DNA of 64,000 nucleotides from VXNE01 sp965116625 (lineage in GTDB: Bacteria; Pseudomonadota; Gammaproteobacteria; Pseudomonadales; Azotimanducaceae), in assembly GCA_965116625.1 (NCBI GenBank), contig OZ220717.1, positions 806,001 through 870,000 of the forward strand. The letters are read 5' to 3'. Both the position numbers and the translations under genes were made by a program. Shown here in pieces: positions 43,831 to 51,378 of this stretch. The notes beneath the pieces were generated by a model that saw only the letters and a list, made by a program, of their open reading frames with translations, searched no databases and had not been told where the DNA came from. Position 1 is the stretch's first letter, and each line of letters begins with the position of its first letter.

Positions 43831-45869
43831 CGTCTTCGTGCGCCCCTGCGCCGCACCGGGACGAGGTCGATGCGACGCGTCTCCACCGAAACGTCTTCCA
43901 GCACGACATCGAGTTCGTCTCCGAGGGCGAAACGTTCTCCCGTGGTGTCCCCCACGAGGGCCATGGATTCCGGCGCGAAGTGAAAGTAATCGCGGCCAAG
44001 GTTCGAGACGTGCACGAGCCCCTGGACGAACACTTCGTTGAGCCGTACGAAGAGACCGAATTCCGTCACGCCGACAACGACGCCCGAGAACCGCTCCCCG
44101 GTCCGGTCCTTGATGTAGTCGCACTGCAGCCAGTCGGACACCGCCCGGGCGACGTTGTCCGCGCGACGTTCCGTCGTGGAAATGTGTGCGCCGGTTTCAC
44201 CGAGCCACTCTGCGGTGGGCGGTGATGCGCCCGACTTGATCATGCGATGCACGGTGAGGTCGGCGTAGCGCCGGATCGGGGAAGTGAAGTGCGCGTACTG
44301 GGGCAGCGCGAGACCGAAGTGACCGACATTGTGCGGGTCGTAGCGGGCCTGGGGCATCGACCGGAGCAGGAGGATTTCGAGAAGCCATGCGTTACGGGAA
44401 CCTGTCCGGAGGGCACGGGACATGAGATCGCGCAGGGCGCGGGGTGTCTTATCTCGCGCCGACAACCGGATGCCGGCGAAGGCGAGCGCGGTGACGAGCT
44501 GGTCCAGTTTCTCGCCCATGGGCGCCTCGTGCACCCGGTAGAGCGGCGCTTCCACTCGCTTCGCCGCGCACACGTTCGCCGCGATCATGGCTTCTTCGAT
44601 CATGCCGTGGGCATCGTTGCGCTCCGTCAGCGCGACGGAGCTGACCCGGCCGTCCCTGAGCGTGAGGTGAGGTTCGGGGCTTTCGAACTCGACCGCACCC
44701 CGTTCGGAGCGTCTCCCGCGCAGCGCCCGGTACACGTCGAACAGCGCGGCGAGCATCGGCGTCTCCACTGCCGCTTCTTCGTATGTGAGCCTTTCGTGTG
44801 ACCGAATGACGGCCTCGTAGAACTCGTTCGACGACACCGTTCCCGACGCCGATACGTTCATGTCGCAGACCAGCGCAAGCCGCCTTTCGCCCGGGACGAG
44901 CGAGCAGATGCCGTTCGAGAGCGGTTGGGGCAGCATGGGTACAACGCGGTCGGGCAGGTACACCGAGTTGCCGCGCCGTCTCGCTTCGATATCGAGAGGA
45001 GAGCCGGGCTTCACGTAGTGGGCGACATCGGCGATCGCCACCACCAGGCGCCACCCGCCTTCGCTGCGCCGTTCCGCGTAGACGGCGTCGTCGAAGTCGC
45101 GCGCGTCGGGCCCATCGACGGTGACGAGTGGCAGGTTGGTGAGATCCCGGCGACCGGCCGCGTCATCCGCCGTCACGCTCACGGGCGCGCCCTGCTCGAA
45201 GTGGTCCGGCCAGTCGACGGGTACGCGGTAGCTGCGAAGCATGGCGACCGCCGCTCGGTCCGCTTCGTTGTCTGCGCGCAGCACCGACAGGATACGTCCG
45301 CTGTATCGACCCCGGTCCTGCCACAGCAGCGACATCGCGACGATGTCCCCGTCGCGCGCGCGCCTGTCGTCGTCCTCGATTTCCACTCGTCCCCTGACCG
45401 ACGGGTCGAGGGACTCGACGAAACGGCGTCGAAAACCCTCCACGACACACCCGATGAGAGGCTCGGTAGACGGCTCGACAACGCGGAGACCGCCGTCACG
45501 TCGGGCGCGCCAGCCGCGCTGGCGGCCGGTCGGAAGCTCGACGCGGTCGCCGGGACGGACATTCGATCCAGGCGGCAATTCGTCACCGGTACCTTCCACC
45601 ACGAGTTTGCCGAAGGACTCAACGACCTTGACGACCTCGGGTTCGTCGAGTAGCGCGTAGTGGCCGTCGGACGACCGCCCGACTTCGCCCAGGTGCTCGA
45701 GTCCCCGCAACAGGCGCCGCAGCCGATGCGTCTCGGCACCCTTGGCAATACCCAGGTGCCGCACCAGGTCGTTCCAGCGGGGAGTGTCGTGCGACTTCAG
45801 GGCGTCACGGACATCGCTCGCCGACAGTTGTCTCTCCCGGGGGGCCCCTCTGCGCCTGCGGCGTCTCAA
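43827..45869 (-). CDS. rnr: ribonuclease R
   Basis: 680-residue 3'-5' exoribonuclease: N-terminal winged helix (WNDLVRHLGIAKGAETHRLR), cold-shock domains, RNB catalytic core with VDGPDARDFDDAVYAE and IADVAHYVKPGSPLDIEARR, and the C-terminal S1 domain (GVVVGVTEFGLFVRL). E. coli RNase R is 813 residues, so both tails are shorter here. The start is TTG at 45869 with GAGGAA upstream; an out-of-frame ATG lies between. The start region overlaps the tRNA-Leu promoter on the other strand. Confidence 0.95.
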   Translation of the reverse strand: MRRRRRRGAPRERQLSASDVRDALKSHDTPRWNDLVRHLGIAKGAETHRLRRLLRGLEHLGEVGRSSDGHYALLDEPEVVKVVESFGKLVVEGTGDELPPGSNVRPGDRVELPTGRQRGWRARRDGGLRVVEPSTEPLIGCVVEGFRRRFVESLDPSVRGRVEIEDDDRRARDGDIVAMSLLWQDRGRYSGRILSVLRADNEADRAAVAMLRSYRVPVDWPDHFEQGAPVSVTADDAAGRRDLTNLPLVTVDGPDARDFDDAVYAERRSEGGWRLVVAIADVAHYVKPGSPLDIEARRRGNSVYLPDRVVPMLPQPLSNGICSLVPGERRLALVCDMNVSASGTVSSNEFYEAVIRSHERLTYEEAAVETPMLAALFDVYRALRGRRSERGAVEFESPEPHLTLRDGRVSSVALTERNDAHGMIEEAMIAANVCAAKRVEAPLYRVHEAPMGEKLDQLVTALAFAGIRLSARDKTPRALRDLMSRALRTGSRNAWLLEILLLRSMPQARYDPHNVGHFGLALPQYAHFTSPIRRYADLTVHRMIKSGASPPTAEWLGETGAHISTTERRADNVARAVSDWLQCDYIKDRTGERFSGVVVGVTEFGLFVRLNEVFVQGLVHVSNLGRDYFHFAPESMALVGDTTGERFALGDELDVVLEDVSVETRRIDLVPVRRRGARRR

Positions 45870-45870
45870 A

Positions 45871-45900
45871 TTGACATTTCCTCAAGACGATAGGTACATT
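45871..45900 (+). promoter_or_regulatory. promoter of tRNA-Leu
   Basis: TTGACA (45871-45876), 18-bp spacer, TACATT (45895-45900), then a GC-rich discriminator GCGCGCCCCG. Perfect -35 and GC-rich discriminator are typical of stringently controlled stable-RNA promoters. It starts 2 bp from the rnr start codon on the opposite strand. Confidence 0.65.
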
Positions 45901-45957
45901 GCGCGCCCCGTTTCCAGCGCCGGACGCTTGATCGTTCGGTGTGTGGGCCGCTTCTTT

Positions 45958-46044
45958 GCCGAGGTGGTGAAATTGGTAGACACGCTAGCTTCAGGTGCTA
46001 GTGGGGGTAACCCCGTGGAGGTTCGAGTCCTCTCCTCGGCACCA
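45958..46044 (+). tRNA. tRNA-Leu (CAG)
   Basis: 87 nt including encoded CCA. The acceptor stem GCCGAGG pairs with CCTCGGC. The anticodon arm CTAGC-TTCAGGT-GCTAG carries CAG. A long variable arm (GTGGGGGTAACCCCGT) marks a class II tRNA, and the T-arm is GAGGTTCGAGTCCTC. It marks the left edge of the accessory island; no copy of its 3' end was found at the right edge. Confidence 0.97.
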
Positions 46045-46210
46045 ACGGGGAAATAAGCCCATTGAAATGAAAGAGTTTTTTCAGATTTCTAGGAGTTACG
46101 TCGCACTTCTCACTCTAGCTGCTCACAGGGGCTATTGTAACTCCGTGAGATCCGTTGGGGCGTATGCACTGACCAGAGCCGGAGCGGAAGGAAAGGGATA
46201 GGCCGTTGGA

Positions 46211-47710
46211 ATGCCATCGTACGATTGGATCAACATTGAAAAGCCGGACGACTACGAGCAGTTGCTCGGGCTGGATGGCGAGTTCGAGCCGACGCGCATC
46301 GTAGCCAAGCTGAAGGCCAACATTACCAGCAGGGTGAAAGCTGTATTGGTAGAACACGATTATGTCGACAAGGACTATCGAAGCACGCTGTACAATTTCT
46401 ACGCAAAGAAAGGCCGGCCGTACCGAGCCGACTCTGTGCGGTTGCATTTCTTTGAGGAGAAGGTTGATTTTGGAGTCAGGCCGAGCGAAGAGACTGGAAA
46501 GCGAAGGACGCTCGACGACCGCTATTACGGATACATGGTATTGCGACCGACGATAAGGGCGACGTTGGGGCGGTCGGTGCTGTCGCCTGACATAAGGGTC
46601 GGAGCACACGGAAGCGCCATCCAGGGGCGGCACTATGTGCACCTGTTGGGCCACCGATTGTCGGTGTGGGGATTCCCGTCGATGGACCAGCACGTCGACA
46701 TTGCAGCCTGTGCGCACGTGGCGTGCTGGGCGATATTGCGGCACTATAGCGAGAGTTATTCCCAGTACAGGGAATATCTCGTGTACGAAATCGCGAAGCT
46801 TGCGACGGGTTTCGAGCCGGGCGGCATATCTCCGTCGCGAGGACTCGACATTTGGGAAGCGGAGCGAGTCTTCAACGCGGCTGGCTGTTACCCGGTGATC
46901 GTTGGGCGCGATCAGGTGCCGACCGACGAAGCGTTCTTTGGCCAGTTGCTGGCCTATTTGGAGTCTGGCTTTCCGCTGTTTATCGGGTTGGTCGTCAAAG
47001 ATGACAGCCAAGCAGACGAAGAAGCGGACGGGCACGCGATAGTGGCTGCGGGGCACAATTGGAAGAAAGGAGAAGCGGCGGCATCGGAGAGGTCAAACCA
47101 TGTATGGGGGCAAGTAGACACGCTCCTTACAGTGGACGACAACCTGTTGCCGTACGTTACCGTTCCCGTGGGCCGAGCGGGCAGTGACGGCGCTGAGCCG
47201 GACTATACGACGGATGACTTCGAATCGTTCATTGTGGCGTTGCCGGAGAAGGTAGGTTACCCCGCGGAGGCGATGGCGGAATACGCGGCAGTGGTAGAGT
47301 CAAGGCTACTTATCCGCGCGATGGGATGCATGCCTGAGGAGGTGGGCTTGCATCGGTACTTCATGACGACGGTCTCCGGGCTTCGGCGCTACGCGCGCGA
47401 AAACGCGTCACAGCTCGGGACGACGCTCGTGGATCTCCTGATGCGGCTTGACACGGCGCAGTTCGTGTGGGTGCTCGAGTTCTCAAGTGTGGAGCAGTGG
47501 GCTGCCGGGCGGGTTGCAGCGCGAGGTATCGTCGATGCATCGGCGAGTCATCGGGATCCAGATCCCATCTGGCTGCTGCACAACGAAGAGGTCGCGTTCG
47601 TGTTCGATCGCTCGGAGGCGAAACCCGGCGTGCAGATGGTGGGTTTGGATCGACCTAGTGGTGTGCCGCTGCAAAGGATGGAGGTCAACCTGCGGCCGGT
47701 GGTCAAGTAG
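46211..47710 (+). CDS. papain-like/C39-like cysteine peptidase, island protein
   Basis: 499 residues, no signal peptide or membrane segment. The middle resembles a papain-fold peptidase: IAACAHVACWAILRHYSESY (C167 or C172 as nucleophile), then GFPLFIGLVVKDD, DGHAIVAAGHNW (H275) and TLLTVDDNLLPY (Asp). The flanking 150 residues on each side are not recognised. It points toward the ubiquitin-like operon on the opposite strand and has the same less GC-rich look. It might trim or remove the Ubl, or be an effector. Function is inferred. Confidence 0.6.
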   Translation: MPSYDWINIEKPDDYEQLLGLDGEFEPTRIVAKLKANITSRVKAVLVEHDYVDKDYRSTLYNFYAKKGRPYRADSVRLHFFEEKVDFGVRPSEETGKRRTLDDRYYGYMVLRPTIRATLGRSVLSPDIRVGAHGSAIQGRHYVHLLGHRLSVWGFPSMDQHVDIAACAHVACWAILRHYSESYSQYREYLVYEIAKLATGFEPGGISPSRGLDIWEAERVFNAAGCYPVIVGRDQVPTDEAFFGQLLAYLESGFPLFIGLVVKDDSQADEEADGHAIVAAGHNWKKGEAAASERSNHVWGQVDTLLTVDDNLLPYVTVPVGRAGSDGAEPDYTTDDFESFIVALPEKVGYPAEAMAEYAAVVESRLLIRAMGCMPEEVGLHRYFMTTVSGLRRYARENASQLGTTLVDLLMRLDTAQFVWVLEFSSVEQWAAGRVAARGIVDASASHRDPDPIWLLHNEEVAFVFDRSEAKPGVQMVGLDRPSGVPLQRMEVNLRPVVK

Positions 47711-47754
47711 CGGTCCGGTGTTGACTTTGTTTCGTTTGAATGGAAGGAGGGAGC

Positions 47755-47952
47755 GTGAATCGTAGGCTGAAGAAGTATCTGAAGGAACAGGGAGCGACCC
47801 CGGTGGACAGCAACGTGCTGGTGGAATATCGGGAGGAGATGGATCGTGTGATGCCAAAGATCTCGGAGAGTATCCGGCGGCGGGAGTTGGGAGCGGCGGA
47901 ACTGCGAGTTGGGGCAAACCGGTCGTCCCGTTCGCGGAGGGCGGAGGACTAG
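47755..47952 (+). CDS. small hypothetical protein downstream of the peptidase
   Basis: 65 residues, NRRLKKYLKEQGATPVDSNV at the start, helical and highly charged, ending in a basic/serine tail (ANRSSRSRRAED). AAGGAGG at 47744-47750 supports the GTG at 47755; an ATG at 47740 lies in the ribosome site itself. It follows the peptidase by 44 bp. No family is recognised. Confidence 0.55.
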   Translation: MNRRLKKYLKEQGATPVDSNVLVEYREEMDRVMPKISESIRRRELGAAELRVGANRSSRSRRAED

Positions 47953-47955
47953 TCC

Positions 47956-48315
47956 CTAGGTATCCTGATCCCGCCGCTTGAAACTGTCATAGGCGGTCTT
48001 GATGATGGCTTCTAGCGCGTCGGCGCTTGCGTCGTCGAGGTGCGGGTCTTCGCGGAGCAGCCTCGAGACCATCGCGATGGGTTCGCGGCGCGTTCGCCGG
48101 GCGGTCGTGAAGTCGACGGGGTCGAGGCCCGACCAGGCCGATAGGGCGGTGAGGCTGGCGGCGTCAGGCTGGCGGCCTTTGGACATTCGCGACAGTGTCG
48201 ATTGGGAGACGCCCGTCTGTTCACTGACGGCTTTCCAAGTCGTATCTCGGGCGGTGACAGTGGTGCTTAGGGCTCTGTAGAAGGCCGAGAAGTCGAATCG
48301 GGGATGTGGAGGCAT
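47956..48315 (-). CDS. XRE family regulator of the ubiquitin-like operon
   Basis: 119 residues. The helix-turn-helix is WKAVSEQTGVSQSTLSRMSK, GRQPDAASLTALSAWSGLDP. It is the last gene of the operon, 34 bp after the E1-JAB gene. Probably it binds the 21-bp dyad upstream of the Ubl gene, closing a feedback loop. The 3' end is 3 bp from the convergent small gene. Confidence 0.8.
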   Translation of the reverse strand: MPPHPRFDFSAFYRALSTTVTARDTTWKAVSEQTGVSQSTLSRMSKGRQPDAASLTALSAWSGLDPVDFTTARRTRREPIAMVSRLLREDPHLDDASADALEAIIKTAYDSFKRRDQDT

Positions 48316-48349
48316 TGGATGATCCTTGATAGGTGGTGGTGACAGCCAC

Positions 48350-49717
48350 TTAGGCTTGGGTCACGGGTAGTTCGAAGGCGTCACCCAGAGCCAGCCTGCG
48401 GGAGCATTCGGGGCAGTTCGAGTCCTGGCGCGGAATGACGCGGTGCATGGAGTCGTTGTGGAAGTGGAAGTGGCGGTACGGGGCGTCTGTGTCTTTCGGG
48501 CGAAGCGCGAGAAAATCAAATAGAAACTCGTTGACGGCGTGGGCTGCCGCGACAGCATTCAGTGTGATGACGCTGGGGTTGGGTTCTTGGACACCGTAGG
48601 CTTGGTCTTTTCGTTCCGCATCGGACTTGGCCTCGACCGCGAGTTGCGTCGGGTTGATCAGGCCGTTGCACCACAGGCATCCATTCCTCGGTCTGATTTG
48701 GCGCACGGCGGCCATGGCGTCCTCGACGACGCCAAAGGCGCTGGGGCGCACTTTGGCACCCATCTGGGTGACGGGGATGAGGTACTGGTGGGCTAAGGCG
48801 TTGACGACGAGCCGGGCGCGCATGGAGTCGGCGGCGAGGAAGATGAAGTCGCAGTCGCGGAGTTGTTGGGCGACTGAGTGGTTAACCACGTCCTGGGCAA
48901 TGCTTTGGAGTATGGCGGTTGCCGATAGTTCGCGGGCGTGGCGGGTCGCGATCTGAGTCTTGAGCTGCTTGGTTTCGACGTCAACGCGCGTCGCACCGAC
49001 AACGCGGGACAGGTTCGTGTTCTCGATCTCGTCCGGGTCGATGAGAATCAGGTGTCCGACGCCGAGACGGGCGAGGTACTCGGCGACAAGTGAGCCGACG
49101 CCTCCGAGGCCGACAACTGCGATCTTGCTGCCTGCAAGGACCTTCTGGCCGGCCGTGCCGAACATCCGTACTTGGCGATCGTGTTCCGGGAGAGACTCGG
49201 AGTCACGTGGCGGGTTCGCGTAAAGTCGTTCGATCCGCTGGCCGATGATTCGGTACGTGCCTAGGACGCGTCGCGAGCGATCGGGTAGCCAGATGTCGGC
49301 GGCTACTGCACGACGTCCGTAGACCAAAGCACCCACCGGAATGCCGCGTCCGATATCGAGAAGTGCGGGGTAGCCGCGTTCGTGAGACTCAATGTCGATT
49401 CGGCTGAAGGCAACGGAGCGGTCGCTGCGGTGGTTGTGGACTGCGAGATAGGCGAGACCCGCATCGCGGCATTGGACTATCTGTCGGTGGATGAAAGTGG
49501 GGCTGAGCGCGCGATAGCCGTGTTGACCGGGGACGTAGTCGCGACCGAACTCGGCAGGCTCGACGTCTTTGACAAGGAGTCGCAGTGAGTTGCCAGAGCG
49601 GACGATGCCGGCATGCAGGACGGCACCATGTTCGTCGTGGTCGCCGGGGTACAGGTGGGCCATGAGGCTTGCGTGGGCCTCGGACGGAATGAGGACGTCA
49701 CAGGGGTCAGTGGTCAT
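48350..49717 (-). CDS. JAB/MPN peptidase-E1 (ThiF-like) fusion protein
   Basis: 455 residues. Residues 8-150 are a JAB/JAMM metallopeptidase: E29 in DEHGAVLHAG and VHNHRSDRSVAFSRIDIE with H94, H96, S105 and D108 (HxH, then SxxD). Residues 180-450 are an E1/ThiF adenylating domain: KIAVVGLGGVGSLVAEYLAR (203-208), LIDPDEIENTNLSR with R238, and a zinc site CLWC (347, 350) plus CPEC (435, 438). The only other cysteine in the E1 core is C289 in RDCDF; no obvious catalytic Cys domain exists. It overlaps the E2-like gene as ATGA. Confidence 0.88.
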   Translation of the reverse strand: MTTDPCDVLIPSEAHASLMAHLYPGDHDEHGAVLHAGIVRSGNSLRLLVKDVEPAEFGRDYVPGQHGYRALSPTFIHRQIVQCRDAGLAYLAVHNHRSDRSVAFSRIDIESHERGYPALLDIGRGIPVGALVYGRRAVAADIWLPDRSRRVLGTYRIIGQRIERLYANPPRDSESLPEHDRQVRMFGTAGQKVLAGSKIAVVGLGGVGSLVAEYLARLGVGHLILIDPDEIENTNLSRVVGATRVDVETKQLKTQIATRHARELSATAILQSIAQDVVNHSVAQQLRDCDFIFLAADSMRARLVVNALAHQYLIPVTQMGAKVRPSAFGVVEDAMAAVRQIRPRNGCLWCNGLINPTQLAVEAKSDAERKDQAYGVQEPNPSVITLNAVAAAHAVNEFLFDFLALRPKDTDAPYRHFHFHNDSMHRVIPRQDSNCPECSRRLALGDAFELPVTQA

Positions 49718-50100
49718 TGGAGGTGCTCCAGGAAGTGGACGACCTTGACGAACTTGGCCAGTGCGCCTTGGGGAAAGTTCTGGGTCTGGTTGTTGGCTCG
49801 GGAGATCTGGATGGCGGATCGCCCGGCGAATTGATGGCCCAGAGTGACGGGCGCGACGAATTCAACGCCATCCACGCGTCGCACGGAGGCGTCCATGAAC
49901 AACGGGTAGATGTCCGCGTAGGGATAGAGCGCGGTGATGTGGCCTCCGAGCCAGGTCGAGGAGGGCGCATATCGGGAGCCGATGTCGACGTCTTCAACGA
50001 TCACGTACGCGCCGCCCTCGCTATCCGGTTCGCTCCAGACCGACGAGGCCGGGAAGCCCCGGCGCAGTTCGTCGATGGCGTTTGCAACGTCCTGCTTCAC
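49714..50100 (-). CDS. E2-like protein of a prokaryotic ubiquitin-like system (no cysteine)
   Basis: 128 residues. Position in the cassette and the pattern STWLGGHITALYPYADIYPL, FMDASVRRVDGVEF and APVTLGHQFAGRSAIQISRA fit the prokaryotic E2-fold families (Prok-E2_E type) described with Multi-ubiquitin and E1-JAB genes. There is no cysteine in the whole protein, so thioester transfer in the classical manner is impossible. Eleven bases separate it from the Ubl gene and 4 bp overlap the E1 gene. Family assignment is by pattern and context. Confidence 0.7.
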   Translation of the reverse strand: MKQDVANAIDELRRGFPASSVWSEPDSEGGAYVIVEDVDIGSRYAPSSTWLGGHITALYPYADIYPLFMDASVRRVDGVEFVAPVTLGHQFAGRSAIQISRANNQTQNFPQGALAKFVKVVHFLEHLQ

Positions 50101-50110
50101 GTGGCTGTTC

Positions 50111-50371
50111 CTAGCTGTTGTCGTCCGCGGCGATCGCCGTGAAAGCGAGATGCTCGCTCAGATCCACCTTGTCGTCGTCGCCGATGACTTTGCTGGAGCC
50201 GTTCGGCAGGTGCAGCTGAAGCACGAAACTGGTCTGGATCGAAACGCCTTGGGCGACGGCAGCCTGCTTGATCTCCAAGCCGGTCGCCGGCCCTTCGGGC
50301 ATTTTGACCTTCTGGTTGTTGACTTCGATGTCGACCGTCTTCGGATCGTAGTTGAGTGTGGTCGGGGTCAT
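50111..50371 (-). CDS. ubiquitin-like protein (Multi-ubiquitin domain type)
   Basis: 86 residues, one beta-grasp-like domain: VDIEVNNQKVKMPEGPATGL, EIKQAAVAQGVSI, FVLQLHLPNGSSKVIGDDDK and VDLSEHLAFTAIA match the Multi_ubiq layout. The C-terminus is ADDNS, without Gly-Gly. GGAG lies 8 bp before the ATG. It is the first gene of the operon Ubl, E2-like, JAB-E1, XRE, behind a dyad-containing promoter region. Confidence 0.75.
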   Translation of the reverse strand: MTPTTLNYDPKTVDIEVNNQKVKMPEGPATGLEIKQAAVAQGVSIQTSFVLQLHLPNGSSKVIGDDDKVDLSEHLAFTAIAADDNS

Positions 50372-50431
50372 GTGTTGCTCCTAAGGAACATGGTTGCGAT
50401 CGAGCAACAGCTTAGGGGATTGCGGTTTCGG

Positions 50432-50452
50432 TTGTCAATTGCTTTTTGACAA
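50432..50452 (-). promoter_or_regulatory. dyad operator upstream of the ubiquitin-like operon
   Basis: TTGTCAA (50432-50438) and TTGACAA (50446-50452) form a perfect 7-bp inverted repeat with a 7-nt spacer, in an AT-rich tract about 60 bp before the Ubl start. On the minus strand one arm contains TTGACA, a perfect -35; the matching -10 (TAAGCT) is weak. Likely target of the XRE protein encoded at the operon end. Confidence 0.5.
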
Positions 50453-50492
50453 TTTTCTTGCCAGTCCCTTCCACGGTCCGTAGCCCCAAGGA

Positions 50493-51302
50493 TTACTCGC
50501 GGTATTTGCTAACGACCCAGATGAAGCTCTGGACGTCGATTAAGTCACGCGGGTTGAGTTCCTCTATCTCTGCCTGTGCCATGGCGAAGAGGTCCAGCAA
50601 GGACTCGTAGACGCCGGGAATCAACTGGGCGTCATATACGTGGGGAAACTCATGGCCCACACTTGAGGCGAAAATCGCCGTTGGTTCGTGGCGCAGGATG
50701 ACGTGTGGCTCGTCGCTTTCCCACAGGAAAGGCAGGTAAGTGACTATTGGCCACTTGGCGGCCCCGTATCTGCTTGCTATGCGCGTGATGGCCGACAACT
50801 GCGACCGATCTCCGAGTGTGAATCGGGCGAGGCGCTGGATTAAATTGTCGCCGTCCCTGCTGCGCAAGGCTTCGGCCATGCGGGGTGCCTCCCACACCGG
50901 GTGGACGATATTGGTTCTAGCGAAAGCCTTGATGATGGCCTCCGCCAAACCTGATCCGGTCGCCGCTTCTTGGAGAGGTGCCGTACTGTTCAGCAACTTC
51001 CGGGCGTCAACCTTGTAATCGCGCTCCCGCGCGAGATAGTCGGAATCGCTGAACCCTTTGGGAAAAATATCGAGAAAACGCGAGATTGCTCCAGCGAAGC
51101 CCACGAAAGAAGGGTCTGCCTTTAGTGCGACCACCCTTAGGCGTTCCCATAGCTCTTTCTGCGTTTCGTTGGGTTGGACTGAGATAATGTCGCTGGCGCC
51201 ATCCTTGTGTGAGTAGCGGCCGGCGAGTGTTCCGTTTGCGCGTTGGACCAGCTGCAATCTAATGCCGCCGAGTCGTTCGTCCTTAAGAGTCTTCGCGGGC
51301 AT
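50493..51302 (-). CDS. hypothetical protein, island member
   Basis: 269 residues, soluble, no signal peptide. Sequence highlights are GRYSHKDGASDIISVQPNET, FLDIFPKGFSDSDYLARERD, WPIVTYLPFLWESDEPHVIL and DLIDVQSFIWVVSKYRE. No family recognised. It is upstream of and codirectional with the ubiquitin-like operon but separated from it by 121 bp including the dyad, so it is probably a separate unit at the island edge. Confidence 0.7.
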   Translation of the reverse strand: MPAKTLKDERLGGIRLQLVQRANGTLAGRYSHKDGASDIISVQPNETQKELWERLRVVALKADPSFVGFAGAISRFLDIFPKGFSDSDYLARERDYKVDARKLLNSTAPLQEAATGSGLAEAIIKAFARTNIVHPVWEAPRMAEALRSRDGDNLIQRLARFTLGDRSQLSAITRIASRYGAAKWPIVTYLPFLWESDEPHVILRHEPTAIFASSVGHEFPHVYDAQLIPGVYESLLDLFAMAQAEIEELNPRDLIDVQSFIWVVSKYRE

Positions 51303-51340
51303 CGTGGTTCAGAATCTACCGGCGGTCATAGAGGATTGCC

Positions 51341-51359
51341 CCCTCACGCTGTGTGAGGG
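51341..51359 (-). terminator. hairpin downstream of folE2
   Basis: CCCTCAC-GCTGT-GTGAGGG, a perfect 7-bp stem 20 bp after the folE2 stop. No T-run follows, so it is only a weak terminator candidate. It also marks the right boundary of the accessory island. Confidence 0.4.
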
Positions 51360-51378
51360 CCGGTAACGGAGATTGAAA

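Noticed and set aside
46045..46210. Intrinsic terminator after tRNA-Leu
   Set aside because: There is a GTTTTTTC tract, but the hairpin before it is weak and interrupted by a bulge, so it was not annotated.
50281..50310. Additional copy of the dispersed repeat inside the Ubl gene (GGCCCTTCGGGC)
   Set aside because: Only the short TTCG hairpin core matches. The rest is coding sequence for the Ubl and lacks the other segments.
51300..51378. Right attachment site (copy of the tRNA-Leu 3' end) for the island
   Set aside because: No stretch resembling the tRNA 3' end (TCCTCTCCTCGGCACCA) was found by eye in this region, and no integrase gene is present.
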